DNA of 64,000 nt from Legionella saoudiensis (lineage in GTDB: Bacteria; Pseudomonadota; Gammaproteobacteria; Legionellales; Legionellaceae): positions 280,689 to 344,688 of the forward strand of contig NZ_LN901321.1 in assembly GCF_001465875.1 (NCBI RefSeq), written 5' to 3'. The notes beneath the pieces are model-generated. The model saw nothing but the letters and a program-made list of their open reading frames with translations, was not told where the DNA came from and ran no database searches. The position numbers and the translations under genes are program-made. Shown here piece by piece: positions 35,719-45,370 of this stretch; within the stretch, counting starts at the first letter, position 1; each line of letters opens with the position of its first letter.

Positions 35719-36695
35719 GGCTGGCAACAGTCTATGGGGTTCGCCCAAAGAGAACATTCAAAGAAGCCGCTACTAAATTTCTGATGGAAAACCAACACAA
35801 ACGCAGTATCAGTGATGATGCTGGCCGTTTGCGAGAATTGGTTAAGTACATCGGGGATATGCCTATTGAAGCAATTCATATTGGTAGTTTGCAATCCTTC
35901 ATTGAAGGTCGAAGAAAAGATGAAGTAAGCACGAGAACCATCAATCATGGCTTGAAGATTGTTCGGCGCATATTAAATTTAGCGGCTAGTGAATGGATGG
36001 ATGAGTTTGGCTTAACCTGGTTGAATTCAGCGCCAAAGATAAAACTTTTACCTGAACCAGATTTAAGAAAACCTTATCCATTAAGTTGGGATGAACAGCA
36101 CAAACTGTTTCAGCAGTTACCTGAGCATCTGAAAAATATGGCTTTGTTTGCTGTAAACACCGGATGTCGGGATCGTGAAATATGTGAACTGCGCTGGGAT
36201 TGGGAAATACAGATTCCAGAATTGCCACACATCATCGTTTTTATTGTGCCAGGTGAACTGGTAAAAAATGGTGAAGAACGGTTGATTGTTTGTAATGAAA
36301 CAGTTCGGGAAGTGATAGAAGGGCAGAGAGGTAAACATTCTACTCATGTCTTTAGTTTTAAAGGTCGACCATTAAGTCGTATGTTATCGACGGGTTGGCG
36401 ACAGGCTAGAGAAAAGGCTAAGTTGCCTGAAGTAAGAGTGCATGACTTAAAGCATACGTTTGGCAGACGATTGAGAGCTGCAGGAGTAAGTTTTGAAGAC
36501 AGGCAAGATTTACTTGGGCATCGTTCAGGTAGGATTACAACTCACTATTCTTCAGCTGAGCTGCAAAGTTTATATCAAGCTGCGAATAAGATTTGTGAGA
36601 ATCGTAAAAGCGGAGTGATATTAACGTTATTACGAAACCCAAAGAGTAGACCTGCCAGTCAAAATACTCTAAGGGAAAGTCACGTAAGTTTGTAA
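35568..36695 (+). CDS. int: Tyrosine site-specific integrase of the ICE
   Basis: 375 residues. N-terminal core-binding domain (FKEAATKFLMENQ), then the catalytic domain with Arg in TGCRDREICELRW, HDLKHTFGRRL, LLGHRSGRITTHY with the nucleophilic Tyr. The usual HxxR box reads HDLK, so the second catalytic Arg is Lys; I recall the same in relatives of this integrase family. The gene ends 90 bp from the tRNA 3' end, the expected attachment site. It starts inside xis. Confidence 0.92.
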   Translation: MGRKRTPGLQKRGSVWCIDKKVFGRRLCESTGTDNLEEAEKYLARRLEEIRLATVYGVRPKRTFKEAATKFLMENQHKRSISDDAGRLRELVKYIGDMPIEAIHIGSLQSFIEGRRKDEVSTRTINHGLKIVRRILNLAASEWMDEFGLTWLNSAPKIKLLPEPDLRKPYPLSWDEQHKLFQQLPEHLKNMALFAVNTGCRDREICELRWDWEIQIPELPHIIVFIVPGELVKNGEERLIVCNETVREVIEGQRGKHSTHVFSFKGRPLSRMLSTGWRQAREKAKLPEVRVHDLKHTFGRRLRAAGVSFEDRQDLLGHRSGRITTHYSSAELQSLYQAANKICENRKSGVILTLLRNPKSRPASQNTLRESHVSL

Positions 36696-36727
36696 GTGCG
36701 TGATCTAGGTCACGCAAAAGTCACGCA
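36677..36727. repeat. Cluster of TCACGyA repeats next to attachment site
   Basis: TCACGTA at 36680, TCACGCA at 36710 and 36721, and the inverted TGCGTGA at 36697 make three direct copies and one inverted copy between int and the tRNA. The spacing suits integrase arm-type or Xis binding sites. Confidence 0.5.
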
Positions 36728-36784
36728 GGACTTTTGTGTTAAAACAGGTAGTCAACGTAAGTTATTGATTTTAAAGGTCTAAAT

Positions 36785-36861
<77 letters not shown>

Positions 36862-37125
36862 GGAAGAGGAGTTTATTTTAAACTTAAATTGATTATTGTG
36901 CTAGTTTTTTTAGTAAGTTTTTATTGCTTTTTATAGTTTATTTCTGCGTTGCAATTTTGAGACGGATTTAGATTTTAAGAAGTGGCTAAGTGGAATAGTT
37001 GAAGGGGTGGGGCTGTAATAGTTCTTACTATTCTTAAGTTAAAATTGTTTTAATTGTAGTTGGGTAAGAGTATGGTTCTGAGCGCAATAAAATATTTATG
37101 TTCGGAATTTGCCGAAACTTAAAAG

Positions 37126-37225
37126 ACGTCATCCTGAGGAGTTTACGACGAAGGATCTCCTGAATGTGGCACGTATTTAATTCGTGCCACATTCAGGAGA
37201 TCCCTCGCGGTGTTTGGGATGACGT
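37126..37225. repeat. Long nested inverted repeat downstream of rpoD
   Basis: A perfect 21-bp inverted repeat (37153-37173 and 37183-37203, 9-nt loop) is nested in an outer 9-bp one (ACGTCATCC at 37126, complement ending 37225). The ends GTCATCC/GGATGAC resemble dispersed intergenic palindromes. It may also end rpoD transcription. The stretch 36862-37125 between the tRNA and this repeat holds nothing I can identify. Confidence 0.75.
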
Positions 37226-37275
37226 GTCTCTTAAGTAAGCGAGCAGTAGCCATAGCCTGAGACTATGGCGATAAA

Positions 37276-39147
37276 TTAGCCTTCATCACCCTCAAGGAAA
37301 CTTCTTAGTTTCTCAGAACGTGAGGGGTGGCGTAGTTTACGTAATGCTTTTGCTTCGATCTGGCGAATACGTTCACGCGTTACGTCGAATTGTTTACCAA
37401 CTTCCTCTAAAGTATGGTCGGTATTCATTTCAATACCAAAACGCATGCGTAGTACCTTGGCTTCTCTTGGGGTTAATGTTTCCAAGATTTCCAGAGTTGC
37501 TTCGCGTAAGCCTTCAGCGGTGGCCATATCGATTGGCGACTCAATGTTGTTGTCTTCGATGAAATCACCTAAGTGCGAATCATCATCATCACCAACAGGC
37601 GTCTCCATAGAAATTGGCTCTTTAGCAATTTTTAGAACTTTGCGAATTTTGTCTTCGCTTAGTTCCATTTTTTCTGCTAACTCTTCGGGAGTTGCTTCAC
37701 GGCCTGTTTCTTGCAGTATTTGTCGGGAAATACGATTGAGCTTGTTAATGGTTTCAATCATATGTACCGGAATACGGATGGTACGTGCCTGATCCGCAAT
37801 TGAGCGAGTAATTGCCTGTCTAATCCACCAGGTCGCATAAGTAGAGAACTTGTAACCACGACGGTATTCAAATTTATCTACTGCTTTCATCAAACCAATA
37901 TTACCTTCCTGAATTAAATCGAGGAATTGTAATCCGCGGTTGGTGTATTTTTTCGCAATCGAAATTACTAGACGTAAGTTTGCTTCAACCATTTCTTTCT
38001 TGGCGCGACGAGCTTTGGCTTCACCAATCGACATTTTACGGTTGATGTCTTTAATTTCGCTAATGCTTAAACCGTATTCAACTTCAAACGAAACTAAACG
38101 CGATTGAATACGTAGAATTTCTTCTTTGTATTCTTCAATACGAGGCATATCCAGTTTCTTAGCATGCTTCGCCGTGATATTAGCTAACCATTCAAGATCA
38201 GTTTCTTGACCTGGGAAGGTATCAATAAACAGCTTACGTGGGATACGTGCTTTTTCAATACATAGACGCATTACATTACGCTCATATTCTCGGATATGAT
38301 TACGTAATTGGCGGAAATGACGAGTTAATCGATCAACCTGGCGTGAAGTTAACTTCAGCTTTAAGAAGGATTCGGACATGGCATCTAAAGCTTTTAGTGT
38401 TTTAGCATGTGCTCTGCCGTGCTCATTTCCTGCATTAATTGCTACCTCAAGACAGGCACGCAGTTCGTCAAAATAAATTTGCGCCTGTTCGGGGTTGGGG
38501 CCATCATCGACTTCGCCAAGACCACTTTCGCCTTCACTCTCACCTTCTTCATCGTCATCCGCTAAGATCATTTCTTCTTGCTGTGCTTCATCAAGCATAG
38601 AGCCAATGCTTGCAGCCGGAGCAACTTCTTCATCACCATCGGCAAAGCCGCTAATGATTTCGTTAAGGCGAATTTCTTGAGTGCTGACACGATCGTAATC
38701 ATCAAGAACTAATTGTACTGTTTCTGGGTAATGAGCCAGAGACTTAAGAACTTGATAAATACCTTCTTCAATGCGTTTCGCAATGCGGATTTCACCTTCA
38801 CGAGTCAGGAGCTCAACAGTACCCATTTCGCGCATGTACATACGTACTGGATCGGTGGTGCGACCGGTTTCTTTGTCTACGGACGCAAGTACCATCGCCG
38901 CTTCTTCAATATCAGGGACTTCTTCGGTGTTAAGTAGAAGAGCTAATTCGTCATCGCCTGGTGGGAGTTCGAATACTTTGATGTTCATCCCTTCCAACAT
39001 ACTGATGATGACATCGAAATGTTCCGTATCGACGATGTTTGGCAATAAGTCATTGATTTGACTGTAAGTCAAATAGCCTTGTTCTTTTCCAAGGCTGATG
39101 ACTTTAGTTATCTGAGAGCTTTGCTGTTCTTGATCATTCATGGTCAT
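37276..39147 (-). CDS. rpoD: RNA polymerase sigma factor RpoD (sigma-70)
   Basis: About 623 residues with region 1.1 at the N-terminus, an acidic non-conserved region ([13 protein letters not shown]), then regions 2 ([25 protein letters not shown]), 3 and 4 ([36 protein letters not shown]). It is the housekeeping sigma factor. ATGs at 39147 and 39141 are both possible; AGAAG favours 39147. It follows dnaG as in the macromolecular synthesis operon. Confidence 0.97.
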   Translation of the reverse strand: MTMNDQEQQSSQITKVISLGKEQGYLTYSQINDLLPNIVDTEHFDVIISMLEGMNIKVFELPPGDDELALLLNTEEVPDIEEAAMVLASVDKETGRTTDPVRMYMREMGTVELLTREGEIRIAKRIEEGIYQVLKSLAHYPETVQLVLDDYDRVSTQEIRLNEIISGFADGDEEVAPAASIGSMLDEAQQEEMILADDDEEGESEGESGLGEVDDGPNPEQAQIYFDELRACLEVAINAGNEHGRAHAKTLKALDAMSESFLKLKLTSRQVDRLTRHFRQLRNHIREYERNVMRLCIEKARIPRKLFIDTFPGQETDLEWLANITAKHAKKLDMPRIEEYKEEILRIQSRLVSFEVEYGLSISEIKDINRKMSIGEAKARRAKKEMVEANLRLVISIAKKYTNRGLQFLDLIQEGNIGLMKAVDKFEYRRGYKFSTYATWWIRQAITRSIADQARTIRIPVHMIETINKLNRISRQILQETGREATPEELAEKMELSEDKIRKVLKIAKEPISMETPVGDDDDSHLGDFIEDNNIESPIDMATAEGLREATLEILETLTPREAKVLRMRFGIEMNTDHTLEEVGKQFDVTRERIRQIEAKALRKLRHPSRSEKLRSFLEGDEG

Positions 39148-39276
39148 AGGCACTTCTTTTTAAGGACAATTAAGCATTACAAAATGTTCTGATTATAAAC
39201 TGGCTAGCAGTAACATGCCAGTAGTTTATTGAACTATTTGCACTGATTTGTTCTACCCCGCGCCAGGCTTGGAGTA

Positions 39277-39340
39277 GGGGTTGTTTACATTTCTATGCTC
39301 GTGCCATTTTGGCTCAAATCAACAAAATGTAAACAGCCCC
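39277..39340 (-). terminator. Hairpin between dnaG and rpoD
   Basis: Arms of 16 nt (39277-39292 and 39325-39340, 15 of 16 matching) with a 32-nt loop lie in the 200-nt gap between dnaG and rpoD. It may be an attenuator or an RNA-processing site, as found between these genes in E. coli. Confidence 0.5.
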
Positions 39341-39355
39341 GATATGTTTTTATGT

Positions 39356-41074
39356 TTACACGTGTCGCTCCTGTAACATTTTTTGCAAATTTATTCGCTC
39401 TGCTTCGGTTAAACCCTGTTGACGCGATTTTTCAATAAGCCGACGAATAATTAATTCTTGGTTTTGTTTTTGCAAAAATAAGATGATATCAATAAATTCT
39501 TTAACAAGTTCCAGTTCAGGAACTTGATGATTCCACGCCGCTAGCCGGTTAATAAAATCAAAATAGGAGTGGTTGCGCCAGGTTTCAATTAATGAAGCGG
39601 TATTGGCGTGCGGATTTAGGGCCAGTTGTTGCAAGAGTTTTAATAAAATTTCATGCTCATTCGCATCTAATAAATTTGGATTAATCTGCTCTTTGCATTT
39701 GGCATAGATTTCTGGGTGTTGCAAAAGTAAAGCTACTGCAACACGCATGGGAGTGCGTGTGATAGTTGCTGTTTGTCCTTTGGGAGTTGGCGCCGGTGCT
39801 TGATCGGTTAACAAGAGGTTGAGCCGATGGCTTTCGATATGAGTTAAACGCGCCAACTCATCAATCAATAATTGTTTATAGGAGCCTTCTGCCATTTTTT
39901 GCAAAAAAGGTTTAACCAAATTAATTAATTGTGTTTTTCCTGCTGGGTTTTGCAAGTTAATGTTTTTAGCCAGCGTATTGAGGAAAAAACGATGTAAAGG
40001 TATTGCTTGTTTTAAGCGGTTTAAAAAGCTTTCATTACCTTCGGAGCGTACCAAGCTATCGGGATCATGCTCTTCGGGTAGAAAGATAAAACGAGCATCT
40101 AAACCTTCATTTAAGTAAGGCAAACTGCTTTCTAATGCACGCCAAGCAGCCTGCTTTCCCGCATTGTCCCCATCAAAGCAAAACACCAATGATTTAGTAT
40201 GTTTGGCCAGCAGTTGTATATGATAACTGCTGGTTGCAGTACCCAAAGTCGCCACGGCATTCATAATTCCATGTTGTGCTAAGGCAATAACATCCATATA
40301 GCCTTCAACAATAATAATGTAATCAATGGACTTTTTTTGTTGCAATATTTGATGCAATCCATAGAGCTCTTTGCTCTTTTGAAAGATGATGGTTTCCGGC
40401 GAATTCAAATACTTAGGCTTTTGGTCATCTAGTACGCGTCCGCCAAAACCAATGATACGTCCGTGGCGATCATGAATGGGGAACATCACTCGATTACGAT
40501 AACGATCATAAATTTTGCCATCATCATTTTTAATCAGCATACCTGTGGTGATCAATTCTTTTTGATTACGTGGGAATGCTTTTTCTAGGTTATGCCACCC
40601 CTCATTGGCAAAGCCTAACTGATATAATTTCGCTATTTCACCGCTTAAGCCTCTGCCCCGTAAATAATTAATCGCAGGTTGCCCTTCGTGTTTGAGTTGT
40701 TTTTGATAATAAAGGTTTACTGCAGACATAAGTTTATATAAATCTTGGGATGCATTGTTTTTTTCGGTTTGTCCCTCACGAGGAACGGTAAGCCCTACAC
40801 GTGTTGCTAAGGTTTCAATTGCGTCAATAAAGCCTTGATTTAAAAAATTCATTACAAAGCTAATAGCATTGCCCGAGGCTCCACAGCCAAAGCAATGATA
40901 AAATTGTTTCCTGGCCACTACGTTGAAGGAAGGGGACTTTTCATTATGAAATGGGCAGCACGCAGTATAGCTATTTCCCCTTTTTTTAAGGGGAACATAA
41001 CTATCAATTAGCTCAACCAGATCAGTGCGGTGCAGAAGATCGTCAATGAATGGCTGCGGAATTAAGCCAGACAT
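39356..41074 (-). CDS. dnaG: DNA primase DnaG
   Basis: 572 residues: N-terminal CHC2 zinc finger (CCPFHNEKSPSF, FYHCFGCGASGN), catalytic core with IIVEGYMDVIALAQHG and LVFCFDGDNAGKQAAW (TOPRIM), and a C-terminal helicase-interaction domain. It makes RNA primers for replication. It stands between yqeY/rpsU and rpoD. Confidence 0.97.
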   Translation of the reverse strand: MSGLIPQPFIDDLLHRTDLVELIDSYVPLKKRGNSYTACCPFHNEKSPSFNVVARKQFYHCFGCGASGNAISFVMNFLNQGFIDAIETLATRVGLTVPREGQTEKNNASQDLYKLMSAVNLYYQKQLKHEGQPAINYLRGRGLSGEIAKLYQLGFANEGWHNLEKAFPRNQKELITTGMLIKNDDGKIYDRYRNRVMFPIHDRHGRIIGFGGRVLDDQKPKYLNSPETIIFQKSKELYGLHQILQQKKSIDYIIIVEGYMDVIALAQHGIMNAVATLGTATSSYHIQLLAKHTKSLVFCFDGDNAGKQAAWRALESSLPYLNEGLDARFIFLPEEHDPDSLVRSEGNESFLNRLKQAIPLHRFFLNTLAKNINLQNPAGKTQLINLVKPFLQKMAEGSYKQLLIDELARLTHIESHRLNLLLTDQAPAPTPKGQTATITRTPMRVAVALLLQHPEIYAKCKEQINPNLLDANEHEILLKLLQQLALNPHANTASLIETWRNHSYFDFINRLAAWNHQVPELELVKEFIDIILFLQKQNQELIIRRLIEKSRQQGLTEAERINLQKMLQERHV

Positions 41075-41082
41075 AGATATCC

Positions 41083-41526
41083 TCAGCTTAACTTGGCCTT
41101 AATCAAAGTGCTCACGTGCGACATATCAGCGCGACCTTGCAGGCTTGGCTTTAATTGCGCCATTACCTTACCCATATCGGCCATTTTTTCAGCGCCAGTC
41201 GATGTGATTGCGTCTTGGACTAGTTTTTCTATTTCTGCCGCAGATAATGGCTCAGGTAAGTACTTGGCAATTACTGAAAGCTCAAATTGTTCTTGAGCAA
41301 CCAAATCGTCACGATTCGCTTTTTCGTATTGAGATATAGACTCTTTACGTTGTTTGCTCATTTTATCCAAGATTGCTAACATGCGTTCTTCATCGACTTC
41401 GATACGTTCATCAACTTCAATTTGTTTTACTGCAGCAGTAATTAAACGTAATGTGGTTAATAGATTTTTATCTTTTGCACGCATTGCGTCTTTAATATCA
41501 TTGTTGAGACGTTCTTTAATAGTCAT
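41083..41526 (-). CDS. yqeY: GatB/YqeY-domain protein
   Basis: 147 residues matching YqeY across the length (MTIKERLNNDIKDAMRAKD, IAKYLPEPLSAAEIEKLV, MADMGKVMAQLKP). The domain also occurs at the C-terminus of GatB, where it contacts tRNA; the free protein has no settled function. It lies 8 nt before dnaG and is commonly linked with rpsU. Confidence 0.93.
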   Translation of the reverse strand: MTIKERLNNDIKDAMRAKDKNLLTTLRLITAAVKQIEVDERIEVDEERMLAILDKMSKQRKESISQYEKANRDDLVAQEQFELSVIAKYLPEPLSAAEIEKLVQDAITSTGAEKMADMGKVMAQLKPSLQGRADMSHVSTLIKAKLS

Positions 41527-41571
41527 GATCTAATCCTTAGGTGAAGGAAACGAGGCTAGTACAAAAACCAA

Positions 41572-41593
41572 AAGGCCACAAAAATGTGACCTT
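41572..41593 (-). terminator. Hairpin with T-rich tail after rpsU
   Basis: On the minus strand AAGGTCACA pairs with TGTGGCCTT (one G-U) around a TTTT loop, followed by TTGGTTTTTG. It is downstream of rpsU and may partly end transcription before yqeY-dnaG. Confidence 0.6.
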
Positions 41594-41617
41594 GGTCAAT
41601 AATACAGAATGAAAAAC

Positions 41618-41845
41618 TTATTTACGGCGACGTTTTACATTTTGTCGTGAAGAAGTGTCACGAGAAATTTTCTTTAGGTGACGTTTTACTGCAGCAGCTT
41701 GTTTACGCTTACGCTCAGCAGTTGGCTTTTCATAAAATTCACGACGGCGTAGCTCGGTTAAAATACCGGCTTTTTCACAAGAGCGCTTAAAACGGCGCAG
41801 TGCGTATTCTGGGTTTTCGCCTTCTTTGACGCGAACTGTAGGCAT
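41618..41845 (-). CDS. rpsU: 30S ribosomal protein S21
   Basis: 75 residues, [19 protein letters not shown], then the basic helix and a lysine/arginine-rich end (KRRRK). Typical S21 length and sequence. First gene of the rpsU-yqeY-dnaG-rpoD block, divergent from tsaD. Confidence 0.98.
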   Translation of the reverse strand: MPTVRVKEGENPEYALRRFKRSCEKAGILTELRRREFYEKPTAERKRKQAAAVKRHLKKISRDTSSRQNVKRRRK

Positions 41846-41988
41846 TAAGTTTATCCTCTAACAATTTATTCTGAGTAGGTGGGCAATTCTAGTGCGACTT
41901 GAAGCCCTCGTCAAGATTATAGCACGAAATTATTTTGTTTTTATTTTATGTTATAATTTTTAGTTGATTTATTATTATCAGGTTTGCC

Positions 41989-42990
41989 ATGTTGGTATTA
42001 GGTATTGAGTCATCTTGTGATGAAACTGGGGTTGCTATTTATGATTCGGAGACAGGCTTATTAGCGCATGCCTTACACTCACAAATTGACACGCATAGGG
42101 TACATGGCGGTGTTGTGCCTGAACTTGCTTCGCGAGACCATGTAAATTACCTTATTCCCTTGCTTGATGAGGTATTGCACCGAGCAAACCTTCAAAAGCA
42201 GAATCTTGATGGCATTGCTTATACTGCGGGCCCTGGATTAATTGGCGCTTTACTCGTTGGGGCTTGTTTTGCTAAAAGCCTGGCTTATGCATTAAATATT
42301 CCTGCTTTGGGTATTCATCATTTAGAAGCACATTTACTTGCAGCCAAAATGGAAACCCCCTCCTTGGAATTTCCTTTCATTGCTCTTTTAGTGTCCGGTG
42401 GCCATTGTCAGTTAATTGAGGTTAAGGCATTGGGTGAGTATCGATTATTAGGCGATACCTTAGATGATGCCGTGGGGGAGGCTTTTGATAAAACCGCCAA
42501 ATTAATGGGGATTCCTTATCCTGGTGGGCCGGTATTAGCTGCACTCGCTGATCAATGTGAATCCACTCCCTATCGTTTTCCGCGTCCGATGACGGATAGA
42601 CCCGGCTTGGACTTTAGTTTTAGTGGCTTAAAAACTTTTTCACTAAATACTTGGAATCAGAGTAATAAAGATGAACAGGCGCGTGCAGAAATTGCTAAGG
42701 CATTTCAGCACGCAGTAGTAGAAACCTTAATTATTAAATGTAAGCGGGCTGTGCAAGAGTCTGAATGCACGCGTTTAGTCGTTGCAGGCGGGGTCGGTGC
42801 CAATAAGTCACTACGCTTGGCCTTGCAGCAATGGATGCATGGCATTGGTGGGGAGATTTATTTTCCTGCGCTTGAATATTGTACGGATAATGGTGCAATG
42901 GTTGCTTATGCTGGCTGTTTGCGTATGTTGGCAGGGGAAGAGGATGCGCAGGTTGGGGTTGAAGTTAAGCCTCGTTGGCCTTTGGCTTAA
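41989..42990 (+). CDS. tsaD: tRNA N6-threonylcarbamoyladenosine synthase TsaD
   Basis: 333 residues with the metal-binding HxxxH (HHLEAH) and the ASKHA nucleotide-binding motifs ([38 protein letters not shown]). With TsaB and TsaE it makes t6A37 on ANN-decoding tRNAs. Divergent from rpsU, as commonly seen. Confidence 0.97.
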   Translation: MLVLGIESSCDETGVAIYDSETGLLAHALHSQIDTHRVHGGVVPELASRDHVNYLIPLLDEVLHRANLQKQNLDGIAYTAGPGLIGALLVGACFAKSLAYALNIPALGIHHLEAHLLAAKMETPSLEFPFIALLVSGGHCQLIEVKALGEYRLLGDTLDDAVGEAFDKTAKLMGIPYPGGPVLAALADQCESTPYRFPRPMTDRPGLDFSFSGLKTFSLNTWNQSNKDEQARAEIAKAFQHAVVETLIIKCKRAVQESECTRLVVAGGVGANKSLRLALQQWMHGIGGEIYFPALEYCTDNGAMVAYAGCLRMLAGEEDAQVGVEVKPRWPLA

Positions 42991-43000
42991 AAAATCTTTA

Positions 43001-43030
43001 TGAAACCTGGTCGCTTGCAACCAGGTTTCA
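43001..43030. terminator. Terminator hairpin between tsaD and plsY
   Basis: TGAAACCTGGT and its perfect complement with an 8-nt loop lie between the convergent stops of tsaD and plsY, so it can serve both. Confidence 0.7.
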
Positions 43031-43046
43031 TTAGGAGTAACACAAT

Positions 43047-43943
43047 CTAAACCTTGTCTTGTGGCTCTTCGTCTTTAGGCTTTTTCACCTTTGGAGCTGC
43101 AGTTTTTTTCACAGACTTGGGTTTCTTTTCTGCTTTATCTTCTTTTGTCGTTGTTTTCTTTGTGGTGGCAGTTTTTTTCACCGGCTTTTTTTTAGGCGCA
43201 GACTCTTGCGTAGAGGAGGCTCTTTTTGCTGCTGTTTTGCGCGCGGAAGAGATCTCAATGACTTCAGCGGTTGTGATGTGCTCATCAGCCGCGATATCGG
43301 CTGAATTGGCTGGAAGAGGGGTATCATCCATTACTTCCTCAAGGACGCTTTTTTGTTTGAACTTCACCTTGGATTCTGTGCCATCAATCAAACGCAGAAT
43401 ATTGTCTTTGTGTTTAACTAGGATTAATACAGCCATAAAAAATATCGCAGGAAATATATCAATGCGACCAATAATCAGCAGGGAATAGAATGGGGCCAAG
43501 CTGATGGAAACAATGGATGCTAAAGAAGAATAGCGCGAGAATCGGACAACCAGTAACCAAGTTGCCGTCACCATGATTCCCACAATAAATTGAAAACCTA
43601 AAAGAGCACCAATCGCAGTAGCAACGCCTTTTCCGCCTTTAAAGCCGAAAAAACAGGGGTACATATGGCCAAGCACTGCTGCCAAGGCTACATAACTGAC
43701 CAGAGTAGCATCAGCGCCAAACATTTTGGCAATCACCACAGGAATAGTACCTTTGAGTAGATCTGTAGCCAGAACAATGGTAGCGTATTTTTTTCCAGCA
43801 AGGCGCAATACATTTGTTGCACCTGGGTTTTGCGAGCCCTCGGAACGCGGATCAGGCAAAGCAAAGGCCTTAGATACAATAACCGCGGAACAAATTGACC
43901 CCATTAAATAAGCAAGTATGAGCAAAAAAGCAGCTAAAATCAC
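43047..43943 (-). CDS. plsY: Glycerol-3-phosphate acyltransferase PlsY with basic tail
   Basis: 298 residues. The first about 200 are the usual PlsY: several membrane segments, SEGSQNPGATNVLR, HMYPCFFGFKGGKGVAT. It acylates glycerol-3-phosphate with acyl-phosphate at the inner membrane. About 95 extra residues follow, very rich in Lys, Ala, Pro and Thr (KKPVKKTATTKKTTTK), like histone H1/AlpP-type tails. Other PlsY proteins end near 200-210 residues. A frameshift fusion is unlikely because the frame continues without a second domain. Confidence 0.93.
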   Translation of the reverse strand: MILAAFLLILAYLMGSICSAVIVSKAFALPDPRSEGSQNPGATNVLRLAGKKYATIVLATDLLKGTIPVVIAKMFGADATLVSYVALAAVLGHMYPCFFGFKGGKGVATAIGALLGFQFIVGIMVTATWLLVVRFSRYSSLASIVSISLAPFYSLLIIGRIDIFPAIFFMAVLILVKHKDNILRLIDGTESKVKFKQKSVLEEVMDDTPLPANSADIAADEHITTAEVIEISSARKTAAKRASSTQESAPKKKPVKKTATTKKTTTKEDKAEKKPKSVKKTAAPKVKKPKDEEPQDKV

Positions 43944-44145
43944 GGATTACTCCTTTATTTAGACTAGTAATATCGGTTTTTGGGATAAGAATTACCTAAA
44001 ACATTTAATAAATCAATGCCTTTTTCGCTAAAAACCCCCCTCAAATACCTTAATTATCCATGCTCATCTTGCACTTTGGAGCCTTAAATCGTAATAGTAT
44101 TGATCTCTTTATATTCTAGGCGATTCTTAGTAAAAATTCGCGTAT

Positions 44146-45282
44146 TTACTGTTCTTCTGGTAAAAAAAGTGCTTGCAAATTATTAGTATACCTTCTGCCA
44201 AAATCAGTTACCTGCCAATACGTTTCTGTCAAATGAACTAGTTTTTTTTCAGCAGCGACTGTTAACGGTTTCAAAAGCGCATCCAGCGCCAATCCAGTGC
44301 GCTCGGTAAATAGCTCTAAGGGAATAGCCTGCTCCAAACGTGTGGTATTTAGCATGAATTCGAAAATTAACTCCTTACCTTCCACCTGTTCAATATTGGC
44401 AAGAAATGGTTTTTCTGTATTCAGATAATCTTTAGGTTGGCGATGTTTACGCGTACGTAATACACGCCCATCTGCGGTGATTTTTCCGTGAGCTCCGGCG
44501 CCAATGCCTAAATAATCGCCAAATAACCAATAATTTAAATTATGGCGTGATTGCTTATTCATTTTAGAAAAAGCTGAAATCTCATAACGTGCAAATCCCG
44601 ATTGCTTTAACAAGTCTAGACCTTGCTCCTCTAAGATGCACGCATCATCCTCAGAGGGGAGTGGCGGATTTTCTTTGTAAAAAACAGTATTCGGTTCTAT
44701 GGTTAATTGGTACCAGGAAAAATGTTCAGGCTGATAGGATAAAGCAGTACGTAAATCGGCCATACCTTGAGCGATGCTTTGTTGGGGTAGGCCATGCATA
44801 ATGTCTAGATTTAAGTTATCGAAGCCTGCATAACGCGCGGCAGCAATAGCTCGATGCGCTTGTTGCTCATCATGAATCCGCCCTAGAATTTTTAAGTGTT
44901 CAGGATTAAAACTTTGAATGCCTAGAGATAGACGGTTGATTCCACTGTGTCGATAATCAGTAAAGCGTTGTTGCTCTACAGTTCCCGGATTTGCTTCCAT
45001 GGTAATTTCAATATCTGAGGCAAAGGGCAGGATTTTTTTTAGTTCAGAAAATAAAGTATGGTAGGCTTCCGCTGATAACAGGCTGGGGGTGCCTCCGCCA
45101 ATAAAAATAGAACTAATTTCTCGCGATTGGAACTGAATTAAATCAGTTTTTAAATCGGAAAGGAGCGCCTGAATGTAATTTTGTTCAGGTAAAATTTCCG
45201 GACTTTTATGGGAATTAAAATCACAATAAGGGCATTTTCGAATACACCAAGGGATATGAATATACAACGATAAAGGAATCAT
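44146..45282 (-). CDS. hemW: Radical SAM protein HemW (coproporphyrinogen oxidase-like)
   Basis: 378 residues. The start MIPLSLYIHIPWC leads into the cluster motif CIRKCPYCDF, typical of HemW. HemW is a heme chaperone, not an active HemN oxidase. The reading frame is open a further 490 nt upstream but there it only runs antisense to mdh. An ATG at 45324 is the other candidate start. Divergent from mdh. Confidence 0.93.
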   Translation of the reverse strand: MIPLSLYIHIPWCIRKCPYCDFNSHKSPEILPEQNYIQALLSDLKTDLIQFQSREISSIFIGGGTPSLLSAEAYHTLFSELKKILPFASDIEITMEANPGTVEQQRFTDYRHSGINRLSLGIQSFNPEHLKILGRIHDEQQAHRAIAAARYAGFDNLNLDIMHGLPQQSIAQGMADLRTALSYQPEHFSWYQLTIEPNTVFYKENPPLPSEDDACILEEQGLDLLKQSGFARYEISAFSKMNKQSRHNLNYWLFGDYLGIGAGAHGKITADGRVLRTRKHRQPKDYLNTEKPFLANIEQVEGKELIFEFMLNTTRLEQAIPLELFTERTGLALDALLKPLTVAAEKKLVHLTETYWQVTDFGRRYTNNLQALFLPEEQ

Positions 45283-45370
45283 TACGCTTTTAGACTGGCT
45301 TGTTTGGAAATGCAATAGTATCATGACATACGTTTTGTCACAAAAATGAATAAGAAAAAAAGGGGATAAC

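Noticed and set aside
43054..43488. Long plus-strand frame opposite plsY
   Set aside because: Its Phe-rich product is the shadow of the lysine-rich PlsY tail.
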